Part shown: piece after piece, positions 54,872 to 63,882 of the stretch
Layout: every line of letters begins with the position of its first letter
Position numbering within the stretch: the first letter of the stretch is position 1
Assembly (NCBI RefSeq): GCF_900187355.1
Contig: NZ_LT906451.1
Coordinates: 2,520,001-2,584,000 of the forward strand
Source: Legionella lansingensis
Lineage (GTDB): Bacteria > Pseudomonadota > Gammaproteobacteria > Legionellales > Legionellaceae
Direction of reading: 5' to 3'
Length of the DNA: 64,000 nucleotides
The notes under the pieces: model-generated
What the model was told of the DNA's origin: nothing
Database searches by the model: none
Seen by the model: the letters and a program-made list of their open reading frames with translations, nothing else
Program-made: the position numbers and the translations under genes

Positions 54872-57145
54872 ATGAAAGAGAAGCTATTCGAGGGCGCTGA
54901 ACAGGATAATCCAGCGGTATTAGTGGATTTAACCGATCCTAAGTTACTATTAGAAAAAGACCCCGCAGGTTATACCCCTCTTCACATCGCCGCAAGAAAA
55001 AAACATTATGACTGGCTAAGAGCACTGACGCAAAAAAACATTCTTACGTTTGAACACATCATGGCGCCTGATCCAGACGGTGATACGTTGCTCCATAAGA
55101 TTGTCCGCGCTGGTGAAGCTGATTTGATTGAGGATTGTATCAGAATTTGCTATCAGCATGATAAAAATGGTGAGTTCTGGGATAAGACCAACATTTATGG
55201 TGAAACCCCCTGGGAGCAAAAAAGCAAAACGGCAGATAAAGTCTTGCTGAAACTTGAAACACCCCTTACAAAATATCACGGCCACCCATCCCCACTTTAT
55301 CAAGCGGCTAAATACAACCCCTATTTTATCCAGGAAATTAATGATGAAGGACTATTGCGCGGAGAAATGCTCTACAAGACAACCCTAGTTGGTGAAATCA
55401 AGGATACACCTTTATCTCTTGCAGCAAGACTAGGCCATTTCGATATCCTAGCGTTGTTTCTTGCAAAAAATACCCCCGATTTTATTGACTTTGCCAACTA
55501 TGATAAAACCAATACCTGGCTGCATGAACTTGCCTTACACAACGACAGCGTTCCTTTTGTAGAAAAGATGCTTAAAGAAGAAACAACCCGTGAACTTATT
55601 AGCGCAAGTTTGGAGAGTCAGGATGTCAATGGCGATACCCCACTCCACTTTGCTGCAAGGTACGGCAACTTGGAGTTGTTAACGTTACTTTTATCCACGT
55701 TCCCAAATGTAGAGCCTATTTTAAATGAGCAAGGCAACAGTTGGATTCATGAACTTGCAGAATATCATCCAGATCAACTCACATTAATTCAAAGCGGTTT
55801 AATTCCAAAGCAAGCTCTGACAATAAAAAATGATAATGGCAATACCTGTCTTCACCTACTTGCAAGGCAAGGCGATGCTGACACGCTAGCGACTCTACTA
55901 GCTCTGGGAGTTGATGCCACTGCACGTAATAATCAAGGACAATCGTTTTTGCATCTCGCGTCATTCGCTACTATTGAAAAACTAGTAGAGACAGGCGCAT
56001 TAAATACTACTCACCTTAACTTAACAGACAAAAACAACATGACCATCATGCATCGTGTATTACGTGATAAAAATATCGTGCTTGCGGAAAAGCTCTACGC
56101 TTTGGGAGGTCGACTCGATTTACTTGATAAGTATGGACGCACACCTATCAGAAATCTTGAAACGATTTATTTTGGTTCACCAAGAGTTCCTCATGAAAAG
56201 ATCAGCGAATTTAACAGCCAAGTGCCACCGAGATTTCAAATCGATGAAAAATCCTTGAGAAGTTTTTTCGCAAAGCAACAACTCTATTTTGTATTTGGCG
56301 TGCAAAAACTTATTGAGCCGCCTAAACAAACCAATGAATACGTTGGATCAGGAAACTTCCCTAAAAACGTTATTCCTTTCCTACAACAAACATTAAGTCA
56401 ATTCGCCATGAGCCGCGAAGAAAGCAAGCAAAAAGGCTATCACGAAATTATTAATCTTTTGGACCATTTCCTGCCAATCAGCGACGTCGCCAATAAAATT
56501 GATGAGGTCACTGGTAGTTTACTCGCTGGTCAGCCTTTGTTGACACACTCAGGCTGGGAGGCTCATGTCGTTGGGGTGGCAATCGAGAAACAGGGCCCAG
56601 ACATGGTCTTGAGCATAGCTGAACGTGGTCCATGGGCTGAAAAAACAGCTGATGATAGAGCCATTCCTGTTAGAACCTTGCGCTTTAAAGCAGAAAAAGA
56701 TGACATTCAAAAGGTCTTAAGATTATTGGAGCAAGCGCAATATGTGGATGAAGAACAAGCCAGGGATCTGATTTTCAAGCAATTACCAGAAATCACACAT
56801 ACAACTTTTCACAGTGAAAACGATCCATCAAAATCATTAGTCTGCAAATTTTTCAAAGCACCGATCTGTTACTACGCAAATTTCAAAACGGCTCTTCATG
56901 ACTGGTTTGTGAAAAAATTTAATTTAAGAGAAGGACAGCAGGAATATAAAGAGTTTGAGATCTCCTTAAGAAAACAAGCGATTGATGACTACCTGCGATA
57001 TGTACCACCCGCAGAACAAGACCACAAACTCCTGGGGCAATGTGTGGCAGTCATCCATGAGAAGGAAGAAAAAGCTAAACAACTTAAGGAAGCAGTACCC
57101 GTCAGTAGTGATAGTAAAACCAGTGGAGTGGGTGGTGCGCATTAA
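54872..57145 (+). CDS. Ankyrin-repeat protein, Dot/Icm effector candidate
   Basis: 757 residues. At least six to eight ankyrin repeats are recognisable between residues about 33 and 430: GYTPLHIAARKKH, GDTLLHKIVRAGE, DTPLSLAARLGHFDI, GDTPLHFAARYGNLEL, GNTCLHLLARQGD, GQSFLHLASF, YGRTPIRNLE. Residues about 450-757 form a separate domain with no match I recognise (conserved-looking SGWEAHVVGVAIEKQGPDMVLSIAERG). The C-terminal tail has KEEKAKQLKEA. No signal peptide. Legionella effectors often combine ankyrin repeats with a novel catalytic domain. The start is ATG 54872; the TTG at 54860 is less likely. Confidence 0.8.
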   Translation: MKEKLFEGAEQDNPAVLVDLTDPKLLLEKDPAGYTPLHIAARKKHYDWLRALTQKNILTFEHIMAPDPDGDTLLHKIVRAGEADLIEDCIRICYQHDKNGEFWDKTNIYGETPWEQKSKTADKVLLKLETPLTKYHGHPSPLYQAAKYNPYFIQEINDEGLLRGEMLYKTTLVGEIKDTPLSLAARLGHFDILALFLAKNTPDFIDFANYDKTNTWLHELALHNDSVPFVEKMLKEETTRELISASLESQDVNGDTPLHFAARYGNLELLTLLLSTFPNVEPILNEQGNSWIHELAEYHPDQLTLIQSGLIPKQALTIKNDNGNTCLHLLARQGDADTLATLLALGVDATARNNQGQSFLHLASFATIEKLVETGALNTTHLNLTDKNNMTIMHRVLRDKNIVLAEKLYALGGRLDLLDKYGRTPIRNLETIYFGSPRVPHEKISEFNSQVPPRFQIDEKSLRSFFAKQQLYFVFGVQKLIEPPKQTNEYVGSGNFPKNVIPFLQQTLSQFAMSREESKQKGYHEIINLLDHFLPISDVANKIDEVTGSLLAGQPLLTHSGWEAHVVGVAIEKQGPDMVLSIAERGPWAEKTADDRAIPVRTLRFKAEKDDIQKVLRLLEQAQYVDEEQARDLIFKQLPEITHTTFHSENDPSKSLVCKFFKAPICYYANFKTALHDWFVKKFNLREGQQEYKEFEISLRKQAIDDYLRYVPPAEQDHKLLGQCVAVIHEKEEKAKQLKEAVPVSSDSKTSGVGGAH

Positions 57146-57214
57146 TGCGTAAATAGGGTGGAAATTTCTGGGATAAAGCAGGTATGATCATATTTTCACC
57201 CATTCACGTTCATT

Positions 57215-57937
57215 ATGCACCGCTATTTTATTTTACTTTTATTTGGCTTTACAACGGCTTACAGCCTGCCCAAAGGTTTTGTCTATTTAGATGAAGTAGC
57301 CCCGAATATCATCGAAGACATGCGCTATGCTGGTTCCAATAATTTTGTCGGACACCCTATTCCTGGCTACAAGATCAACCGCTGTATCCTGACCTTGGCA
57401 GCGGCCAAGCAATTGGCAAATGTTGAGAAAAAGGCAAGGGCTATGGGCTATGGTTTAAAGATTTATGATTGTTATCGTCCACAACGAGCAGTAAACGCAT
57501 TTTATCGATGGAGCCAAGTCCCAAGAGATAATAAAATGAAAGCAGCCTTCTACCCTCGAGAAGAAAAAAATACTTTATTTGCCAAAGGCTATATCGCGAA
57601 AGCCTCGGGTCACAGCCGTGGCAGCACAGTTGACTTAACGCTGATTAAACTAGGCAAGAATAATAGGGGGAACATAGAAAAATCGGCAACATGTTATGGG
57701 AAAACACCAGCCTATATTGATGATGACTCCATTGATACTGGGACTCGCTTTGACTGCTTTGATGTCAGTGCTCATACGAATTATCAAGATCTCACAGAGG
57801 AGCAGAAAGCGAATCGGCTCCTATTGCGCAATCTCATGCTACGCTATGGTTTTGTACCCTATAAAGAAGAGTGGTGGCATTTTAGGCTGCGAAATGAACC
57901 TTACCCACATACTTATTTTGATTTTCCTGTACAATAA
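57215..57937 (+). CDS. ddpX: D-alanyl-D-alanine dipeptidase (VanX/DdpX family)
   Basis: Zinc dipeptidase of the M15D family that hydrolyses D-Ala-D-Ala. Signal peptide MHRYFILLLFGFTTAYS, so it is periplasmic. Zinc and catalytic motifs SGHSRGSTVDLTL and EEWWHFRL are intact, as is the N-terminal DCYRPQRAV with the conserved Arg. In bacteria without vancomycin resistance such proteins recycle D-Ala from wall turnover. 240 residues, normal length. Confidence 0.92.
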   Translation: MHRYFILLLFGFTTAYSLPKGFVYLDEVAPNIIEDMRYAGSNNFVGHPIPGYKINRCILTLAAAKQLANVEKKARAMGYGLKIYDCYRPQRAVNAFYRWSQVPRDNKMKAAFYPREEKNTLFAKGYIAKASGHSRGSTVDLTLIKLGKNNRGNIEKSATCYGKTPAYIDDDSIDTGTRFDCFDVSAHTNYQDLTEEQKANRLLLRNLMLRYGFVPYKEEWWHFRLRNEPYPHTYFDFPVQ

Positions 57938-57941
57938 ATAT

Positions 57942-58069
57942 CCCTCACCCTGCCCTCTCCCACAAGGGGGGAGGGAGAAAATTTTAGCACTCTACCTTAT
58001 GTAGGGAGAGTTTAGTACCTCTCCCCTTGTGGGAGAGGCCGACGCGCATAGCGCGGCGGGTGAGGGGAG
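57942..58069. repeat. Long palindromic repeat CCCTCACCC...GGTGAGGGG
   Basis: Arms CCCTCACCCTGCCCTCTCCC and GGGAGAGGCC...GGGTGAGGGG flank an interior with further inverted pairs (CTACCTTATGTAGGGAGAG). This CCCTCACCC/CTCTCCC repeat is common between genes in many gammaproteobacteria. It separates ddpX from the EamA protein. Confidence 0.7.
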
Positions 58070-58108
58070 AAAGCGGGCATTCATGCAACAACCATTTTGG
58101 AGAAATCT

Positions 58109-58534
58109 ATGTGGCTAATCTTTGCTATTGTGGCTGCCGTTTTATGGGGTTTAAATTACTCGCTTGCAGAAAAAGTGCTTCGCAGTATTTCACCGATCAC
58201 GTTATTAGCACTAGAAATGTTGCTAGGCGCTATTGTGTTTTCTTTACTCTCCTACTTCACTACCTTCAAAAAAGATCTAGACATTCTGCTTCATCAACCC
58301 AGCGTTTTTTGGCTAACCTCACTTGAGGTTGTCATTGTTATCGTTGCGAGTTTTTTTATTGTCTATTCCATACAACTCAAAGACGCTACCTTTGCAGGAA
58401 CCATTGAATTAACTTATCCGCTATTTATTATTTTGTTTACCTGGCTTTTATTTGGCGAAAATCATGTTGACACTTCCGTCATTGTCGGAGGGATCTTTAT
58501 TTTTATTGGGGTGTTGTTCATAAGCATTCGCTAA
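58109..58534 (+). CDS. Half-size EamA/DMT superfamily membrane protein
   Basis: 141 residues with four to five membrane segments, corresponding to one EamA domain (MWLIFAIVAAVLWGLNYSLAEK; TYPLFIILFTWLLFGE, as in EamA helix 4-5). Drug/metabolite transporters normally have two such domains, so this protein would function as a dimer, as in the small EamA/SMR-like carriers. ATG 58109 follows GGAG at six bases. Confidence 0.82.
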   Translation: MWLIFAIVAAVLWGLNYSLAEKVLRSISPITLLALEMLLGAIVFSLLSYFTTFKKDLDILLHQPSVFWLTSLEVVIVIVASFFIVYSIQLKDATFAGTIELTYPLFIILFTWLLFGENHVDTSVIVGGIFIFIGVLFISIR

Positions 58535-58550
58535 CTACGATAAATTTATA

Positions 58551-58580
58551 GATCCCCGCTTTTTATGCGGGGATGACATC
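58551..58580. terminator. Palindrome acting as a bidirectional terminator
   Basis: ATCCCCGC-TTTTTAT-GCGGGGAT hairpin between the 3' ends of the EamA gene and dacB, followed by GACATC. A member of the CCCCGC repeat family. Confidence 0.55.
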
Positions 58581-60383
58581 TTATGCAGCTGCCTCACGAA
58601 TCGTCCAGATGCGCTGACTATTATCATTAGAAGGTACCGTTGCTTCAATCCATAACACCAAAGGTTTCACACCTATACCTCCAGGCATCGTTTTTGAGGC
58701 TAATGCTACTGCGAAGGGATATTTATTCCTTAGGTTTTTTAATGCAACTAACACTCGACTCACATCAGGTTGATTATCTTTGAGTATTAACTCATTTCCA
58801 CGATAAATAACGGTCACCGCTTGGCCTTTAAGCGCCGCCTTCACAACGGTTTCCAAACGTCGCCAACGAGCCTGTCTCCCTCGTTGCACTTCTGCTTGGG
58901 TAGGATTTTGTTGAAACTTCAGCCGCCCATGGGGAGAAAAAACCTTGGCCCAAGTATTCGCACCGGGTTTTTGTTGCAGAAAATAGGTACAAAGTGCATC
59001 CACGACATAACGATATTTACCAGAAACCGCAGGCTTCGTACCACGAACATGGTTAATGAAGATGGCAAAAGCTAATGTATGCGCATTTGCAGTATATAAA
59101 TAACCTGACAGGCTCACTATTCCTCTCATGGTACCCGTTTTAGCGCGCACAAAATCCTGCTGAGTAGGTTTCTTAAAACGGCGTTGCAACGTGCCGTCGC
59201 GCCCAGAAACGGGTAAAGCAGCAATATATTCATAAGAAAGCGGGAACCGATGATAGAGAAAGCGTAGAAGAGAAGCCGTTTGACTTGGTGTGATTAAGTC
59301 ATGACGAGATAAACCAGAACCATCGGTTAGCACCGCGCTCTGCAATTGAATCCCTGTCTGCTGCTGAATGAAATTTTTTACGATAGGTTGAGCTCCTGCC
59401 CAATTTACTGGTGAACCGTGTAATTTTTCCGCTGCATGCAAAAAGAGGCTGTCAGCATACAGATTATCAGACGGCTTTAGTGTATCAGCCATCAATTGCG
59501 ATATCGGTTTAGACGATTCGCTGGCAATTAATAATGATCCAGAAGGTGCACGCCCTAATAAGACATTGCCTTCGAGGACAATATTCGATTCAGCCAATTG
59601 ACGTTTGATCAAGCCTTGGGCATAGGCAAGAGGATTACGAATAGCCATTTGTTGTTGAACTGCCCATTGGCCAACATTGACACAACCACGCACAGTCAAA
59701 TGATTTTCTTGATCCAAGGAAAAACCAACACCACAACGACTGCCTTTCGCTTTGGTTTTAACCTGGTTGTCTATAACAATACTACCACTCGCATCGTTTG
59801 TTTCAACGATGGCTGGCTCATCCACCCTACCTGATGGATTAACCGTGACCGTTAAGCGGTTGGTATCTATCATCACCGGGGCCAGGGGGGCACCATAGCT
59901 ATACTTCAAATCTTCAGCCATCCAACCCGGAGGATATGGATCAATTGCGGCATGACTGCTATCAATATACACATTCCCTTGAATACGACTGACATGCCAG
60001 GTTTTTAATCCAGATAAAAGAGTTGCCAGTCGCTTATGATTAAATGAGGGATCCCCTGAAAGGTGAAGATAGAGTGATCCTTTCAACGTTCCTTGTTGTA
60101 ATTGAGGCGCATTGGTACTCAATTGGTTTTTAAAGCGGTAATCGGGGCCTAAAACCATCAACGCAGCTGCATCTGAAAATAATTTCATATTGCTAGCCGG
60201 AACAAACGTTCGGTTTTCATTGCGTCGATAAAGTATAGCACCTGTGGTCAAATCAATGACTTCGACCCCAATGTTCAGCGTTGGGGAAACTTGATTGATT
60301 AACTGATCAGCGCCGCTTCGCAAGCTGGCATGAGAAGATGCAATGAGTAACGTTAACACTGTACCTGACAACATCCTTTTCAT
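58581..60383 (-). CDS. dacB: D-Ala-D-Ala carboxypeptidase/endopeptidase, PBP4 (DacB) family, with C-terminal extension
   Basis: Peptidase S13 (PBP4-type) enzyme that trims and cleaves peptidoglycan. Signal peptide MKRMLSGTVLTLLIASSHA. Active-site motifs: S64NMK67 (counted from ATG 60383), SDN (KPSDNLYAD) and KTGT (RAKTGTMRG). The usual protein ends near residue 475; about 125 further residues follow here, containing a basic helix (RGRQARWRRLETVVKAALKG) and VLVALKNLRNKYPFAVALAS, not recognised. Downstream of parB on the same strand by 45 bp. Confidence 0.88.
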   Translation of the reverse strand: MKRMLSGTVLTLLIASSHASLRSGADQLINQVSPTLNIGVEVIDLTTGAILYRRNENRTFVPASNMKLFSDAAALMVLGPDYRFKNQLSTNAPQLQQGTLKGSLYLHLSGDPSFNHKRLATLLSGLKTWHVSRIQGNVYIDSSHAAIDPYPPGWMAEDLKYSYGAPLAPVMIDTNRLTVTVNPSGRVDEPAIVETNDASGSIVIDNQVKTKAKGSRCGVGFSLDQENHLTVRGCVNVGQWAVQQQMAIRNPLAYAQGLIKRQLAESNIVLEGNVLLGRAPSGSLLIASESSKPISQLMADTLKPSDNLYADSLFLHAAEKLHGSPVNWAGAQPIVKNFIQQQTGIQLQSAVLTDGSGLSRHDLITPSQTASLLRFLYHRFPLSYEYIAALPVSGRDGTLQRRFKKPTQQDFVRAKTGTMRGIVSLSGYLYTANAHTLAFAIFINHVRGTKPAVSGKYRYVVDALCTYFLQQKPGANTWAKVFSPHGRLKFQQNPTQAEVQRGRQARWRRLETVVKAALKGQAVTVIYRGNELILKDNQPDVSRVLVALKNLRNKYPFAVALASKTMPGGIGVKPLVLWIEATVPSNDNSQRIWTIREAAA

Positions 60384-60428
60384 CAATTTGTCTTCCTTCA
60401 TGTTTAACATCTGTGGGCTAAATAAATG

Positions 60429-61217
60429 CTAATCATATCGCAAGCCCATGCGGTCCAGAAGTCCTGCGAGCGTATCATTATCAAAAAATTTTATTTGCAA
60501 CAGTCCACCGTTGTTATCATTGGCAATAATTTGCACGGGTGCTCCTATTTGTTCTGCTATTATTGCTTCTAAACGTTCGACATCACGATCACGATGAGCA
60601 TTTAATGGTTGCTGTTCCCCTGTTTTGATTTCCTTGACTTTTTTTTCCAGGTAACGCACTGACCATTCATTTTCTTCACTTTGCTTTGCTAGAGTAATTT
60701 GTTGTTTTGTTGTCAACCCTACCAATATCTTTGCATGGCCCATGGATAACCTGCCTTCTTTTATGCAGTCTTGCACAGGCTCACATAGCATTAATAAGCG
60801 TAAAATGTTAGCAATATGACTACGCGATTTTCCTACCAAGGCAGCAATTTCATCTTGTTGGAAGTGAAATTCATCAATCAAACGTCGATAACCATTGGCC
60901 TCTTCGATGGGATTTAAATCTTCACGTTGAATATTTTCAATGAGTGTAACGGCAGCAGCCTGTTCATCCGAATAGTCAGTGACTAAACAAGGTAGCTCCG
61001 CAAGTCCAGCGATCATGGCCGCTCGCCAACGTCGCTCGCCAGCAACGATCTCGAAGCTGTTTTTTGCGATCTCCCTAACCACCAACGGTTCAATCAATCC
61101 CTGAGTAGCAATGGAATGAGCTAATTCCTGTATATTTTCTGTGGCAAATTGTTTGCGAGGTTGATATTTACCGGGCTGTAGCCATTCGATAGGAAGTAAT
61201 TTGTATTGCATCCTCAT
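60429..61217 (-). CDS. parB: ParB/Spo0J-family partition protein
   Basis: 262 residues with the ParB layout: PIEWLQPGKYQPRKQF, CTP-binding GERRWRAA, central HTH (LSMGHAKILVGL), and a C-terminal dimerisation part. No parA adjoins it, and its neighbours (Sel1-like protein and dacB) do not belong to a par locus. It may be the chromosomal ParB separated from ParA, or a second ParB-like protein. ATG 61211 is an alternative start; neither has a clear ribosome-binding site. Confidence 0.85.
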   Translation of the reverse strand: MRMQYKLLPIEWLQPGKYQPRKQFATENIQELAHSIATQGLIEPLVVREIAKNSFEIVAGERRWRAAMIAGLAELPCLVTDYSDEQAAAVTLIENIQREDLNPIEEANGYRRLIDEFHFQQDEIAALVGKSRSHIANILRLLMLCEPVQDCIKEGRLSMGHAKILVGLTTKQQITLAKQSEENEWSVRYLEKKVKEIKTGEQQPLNAHRDRDVERLEAIIAEQIGAPVQIIANDNNGGLLQIKFFDNDTLAGLLDRMGLRYD

Positions 61218-61278
61218 GAAAACGAATAATAAGTAATGTTATCTTATTGTTTCATAAGATCGAGAAATCACCTATGGA

Positions 61279-61767
61279 TTACTTGACTTTTAATGCTGCC
61301 AGGACTTGATTATTGTCTTCAACCCGTGCAGGGTCAGGTGCGAAAAAGTGATTGGAGGATGATGTAATTTTATTACCATTCATCTGCCTTGTAACCTCAG
61401 CAAATAATGAACGATTTTGGCTTAGGAAATCCTCAGCCTGGTCTTTGATAAACCTATCCTTAGAACGTAAAACCTGGACGAAATAATCCGCAGCTTGCTG
61501 CAGTTTGCTGACTGACTTCGACTGTGCCAAAGAAATTGCCAAATCGAGCTTGGCATTGGTGAGACCACTGTCTGCCGCTTTCTTTAACCACTTTAAGTAA
61601 TCATCAGAATTTTGGGGAAAGTCTCTTGCCAATCGATAGGCTGCAACAGCATCCCCTTGAAGGGCCATGGCCTTCATTTGTTTGTGAAAATTAATCACCT
61701 CAGTTTTTGTATGATAATCATCAACGCTCTCAGTCAATGGATCAACCTCATATAATTTTGCAGACAT
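61279..61767 (-). CDS. Sel1/TPR-like repeat protein, hypothetical
   Basis: 162 residues, helical, with Sel1-like spacing (AMALQGDAVAAYRLARDFPQNSDDYLKWLKKAADSGLTNAKLDLAISLAQS). No signal peptide or catalytic motif. Such small Sel1 proteins usually bind other proteins. The start is ATG 61767; TTG 61776 lies upstream. Possible effector or scaffold; no function can be assigned. Confidence 0.6.
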   Translation of the reverse strand: MSAKLYEVDPLTESVDDYHTKTEVINFHKQMKAMALQGDAVAAYRLARDFPQNSDDYLKWLKKAADSGLTNAKLDLAISLAQSKSVSKLQQAADYFVQVLRSKDRFIKDQAEDFLSQNRSLFAEVTRQMNGNKITSSSNHFFAPDPARVEDNNQVLAALKVK

Positions 61768-61852
61768 AAAATACAACTTAAAGATACTGAAAGCTTAACG
61801 ATAATTGATTAAAATTAAGCCAGCATTAAGTGCATATGCTTTTACAAAATTT

Positions 61853-62599
61853 TTACGTTTTATCGTAAAGAAACCAACCCACATGAAAAAGCATATGAGA
61901 AACAATGGCAGCAAAGAGACCAAATTGCCAAAAAAGCCAGCCAAACACAATGGCTTGCCAAATGTTTAATAGCAACACACTATAAACAAAACGGCGACCT
62001 GAGTGACAACCCGCAGCGAGATAGGCGGGCAACTGCCCGAGAGCAACTAAAAAACCACTTAAAAGGATAGCAATCCAGATGCTAAGTGGCGTTTTTTGCC
62101 CGTAAAACAGAATGGAAAAGAAAGCAACAACATTCATCAATCCCCAGCGAGCAATAATTTCTTCAACCACGCCCCCATAAAGCATGCAACCATCAAGAGC
62201 AAGTACCGTTCGCACTTTGCGCATGATGGCGAAGGTCGCCTCATCTAGAATACTGGCTACTAGACCATAGTAAAGAACGAAGAAAACAACGAGTCCTCCG
62301 ATAGTGCAAAGAAGAATGGGTAGTACCATGTTTTGTATCAGAGTCAAAACAGGTTTTCCTTGAAGCAAATTCTCCAATACAGGCGCATTTAATCCTGTTC
62401 GTAAAGACAAAACGCTACCTGCAATGGTCAATATCAAGACCATTAATAAGGTTTGTCCTATAGCAAGCCCACTTACTCGTTTTTGTACCCGCTCACTGTT
62501 GTCAGGTAGTAAAAGACGAATAAGGCGTGGTACTGCAATAATGACTCCTGGTAGAGCTAAACAACATATAACGATGATGAGAGGCCAATTTAATTGCAT
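61853..62599 (-). CDS. CPBP family intramembrane metalloprotease
   Basis: 248 residues, about seven to eight membrane segments. The motif GGVVE146E147IIAR151 and the later HMLFHVGW carry the ligands expected of Abi/CAAX-protease-like glutamic/metallo peptidases. Substrate unknown; in other bacteria family members process bacteriocin precursors or membrane proteins. It begins two bases after the rsmB stop, so it belongs to the fmt-rsmB transcription unit. Confidence 0.85.
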   Translation of the reverse strand: MQLNWPLIIVICCLALPGVIIAVPRLIRLLLPDNSERVQKRVSGLAIGQTLLMVLILTIAGSVLSLRTGLNAPVLENLLQGKPVLTLIQNMVLPILLCTIGGLVVFFVLYYGLVASILDEATFAIMRKVRTVLALDGCMLYGGVVEEIIARWGLMNVVAFFSILFYGQKTPLSIWIAILLSGFLVALGQLPAYLAAGCHSGRRFVYSVLLLNIWQAIVFGWLFWQFGLFAAIVSHMLFHVGWFLYDKT

Positions 62600-62601
62600 G
62601 A

Positions 62602-63882
62602 TTACTCTTTCCTAAGAATGCTATAAAAAAATCCGTCTCCGCCCTTTTCTTTGGGTAATATTTGCCAACCATGACCGGTATTTTGTCCCCAAGGTTGCTG
62701 TTCATCTATAAACGTGCATTCAGCATGCGCAGCAACAAAACGGGCAATTTGTTCTTCGTTTTCTTCCTTCATAATAGAGCAAGTTGCATAGATAAGTAAC
62801 CCACCTTGAGCCAATAATGCCCATAGACTTTTTAGCAAATTGGCTTGTAAGTTAGCAACTGTGGTAATTTCAGCCTCTGTTCGTAATAGTTTGATATCAG
62901 GATGGCGCCTTATTACCCCGGTAGCCGAACAAGGAGCATCAAGAAGAATTCGATCAAAAGGTTTCCCATCCCACCACGTATGCGGCTCAAGTGCATCACC
63001 TTTCATTAACATGGCTTGCAAATGAAGGCGCGATAAATTCTCTTGGACTCGCTGCAAACGTCTTTCATCAACATCCAGAGCAATGCAAACGTCTAGATTC
63101 GGCTCCGCTTCAAGAATATGGCAAGTTTTACCGCCTGGAGCACAACAGGCATCCAACAATCTTAATCCTGGCTGAAGATTTAACAGTGAGACAGCCAATT
63201 GCGCCGATTCATCTTGTACAGAGACTTCTCCATTCGCAAAACCTGGCAAAGTCTGCACTTCACAAGCCGTTTCAAGCGTGAGGCCAACTGGAGAATAACG
63301 ATGAGGATAAGCTCGTATGCCTGCTTTTTCTAAGCGTTGCAAATACAATTCTCTATCTGCACAACGCTGGTTGATTCGCAGACTCATCGGCGGATGGCTG
63401 TCATTTGCTTGTAAAACATCTTGCCAATCCTGCGGCCAATCTTGTTGTACGCGTTGGACAAACCATTGAGGATGACCATAAATAAACCGTTGATCATTTG
63501 CCAAGGTAGTCAAAATCGACTGTTGCTCACGACAAAACGTTCGTAACACAGCATTGATCAAGCCTTTGGCCCAATTTTTTTTGATTGCACCAAGCAGATC
63601 AACTGTTTCTTTAACCACGGCATAATCGGGTTTTCGCATAAAATGCAATTGATAAAGGCCTATCAACAGAACTAACCATACTTCAAAAGCTTTTGGGCGT
63701 TTATCAAGAAACCGGTCCGCAATTGCTTGTAGACGAAAATAATGACGACAAACCCCAAAACACAGCTCTTTAGTAAAGGGAGTTACGTCTTTGCTCGCCT
63801 GCAGAGCATGTGACAAAGGAGCTTTTTCCTGTAAAACCGTCCCAAGTATCCATAAAGCCTGTAAGCGATCATTGCTTTTCAT
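62602..63882 (-). CDS. rsmB: 16S rRNA (cytosine(967)-C(5))-methyltransferase RsmB
   Basis: Methylates C967 of 16S rRNA. 426 residues: an N-terminal NusB-like domain (to about 130) then the m5C methyltransferase fold. Motifs: DACCAPGGKTCHILE (SAM site), LLDAPCSATGVIRRHPDIK (catalytic-region Cys-Pro motif inverted as PCS), and ATCSIMKEENEEQI (the second catalytic Cys). I chose ATG 63882, which overlaps the fmt stop as ATGA, instead of the ATG at 63894. Confidence 0.95.
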   Translation of the reverse strand: MKSNDRLQALWILGTVLQEKAPLSHALQASKDVTPFTKELCFGVCRHYFRLQAIADRFLDKRPKAFEVWLVLLIGLYQLHFMRKPDYAVVKETVDLLGAIKKNWAKGLINAVLRTFCREQQSILTTLANDQRFIYGHPQWFVQRVQQDWPQDWQDVLQANDSHPPMSLRINQRCADRELYLQRLEKAGIRAYPHRYSPVGLTLETACEVQTLPGFANGEVSVQDESAQLAVSLLNLQPGLRLLDACCAPGGKTCHILEAEPNLDVCIALDVDERRLQRVQENLSRLHLQAMLMKGDALEPHTWWDGKPFDRILLDAPCSATGVIRRHPDIKLLRTEAEITTVANLQANLLKSLWALLAQGGLLIYATCSIMKEENEEQIARFVAAHAECTFIDEQQPWGQNTGHGWQILPKEKGGDGFFYSILRKE

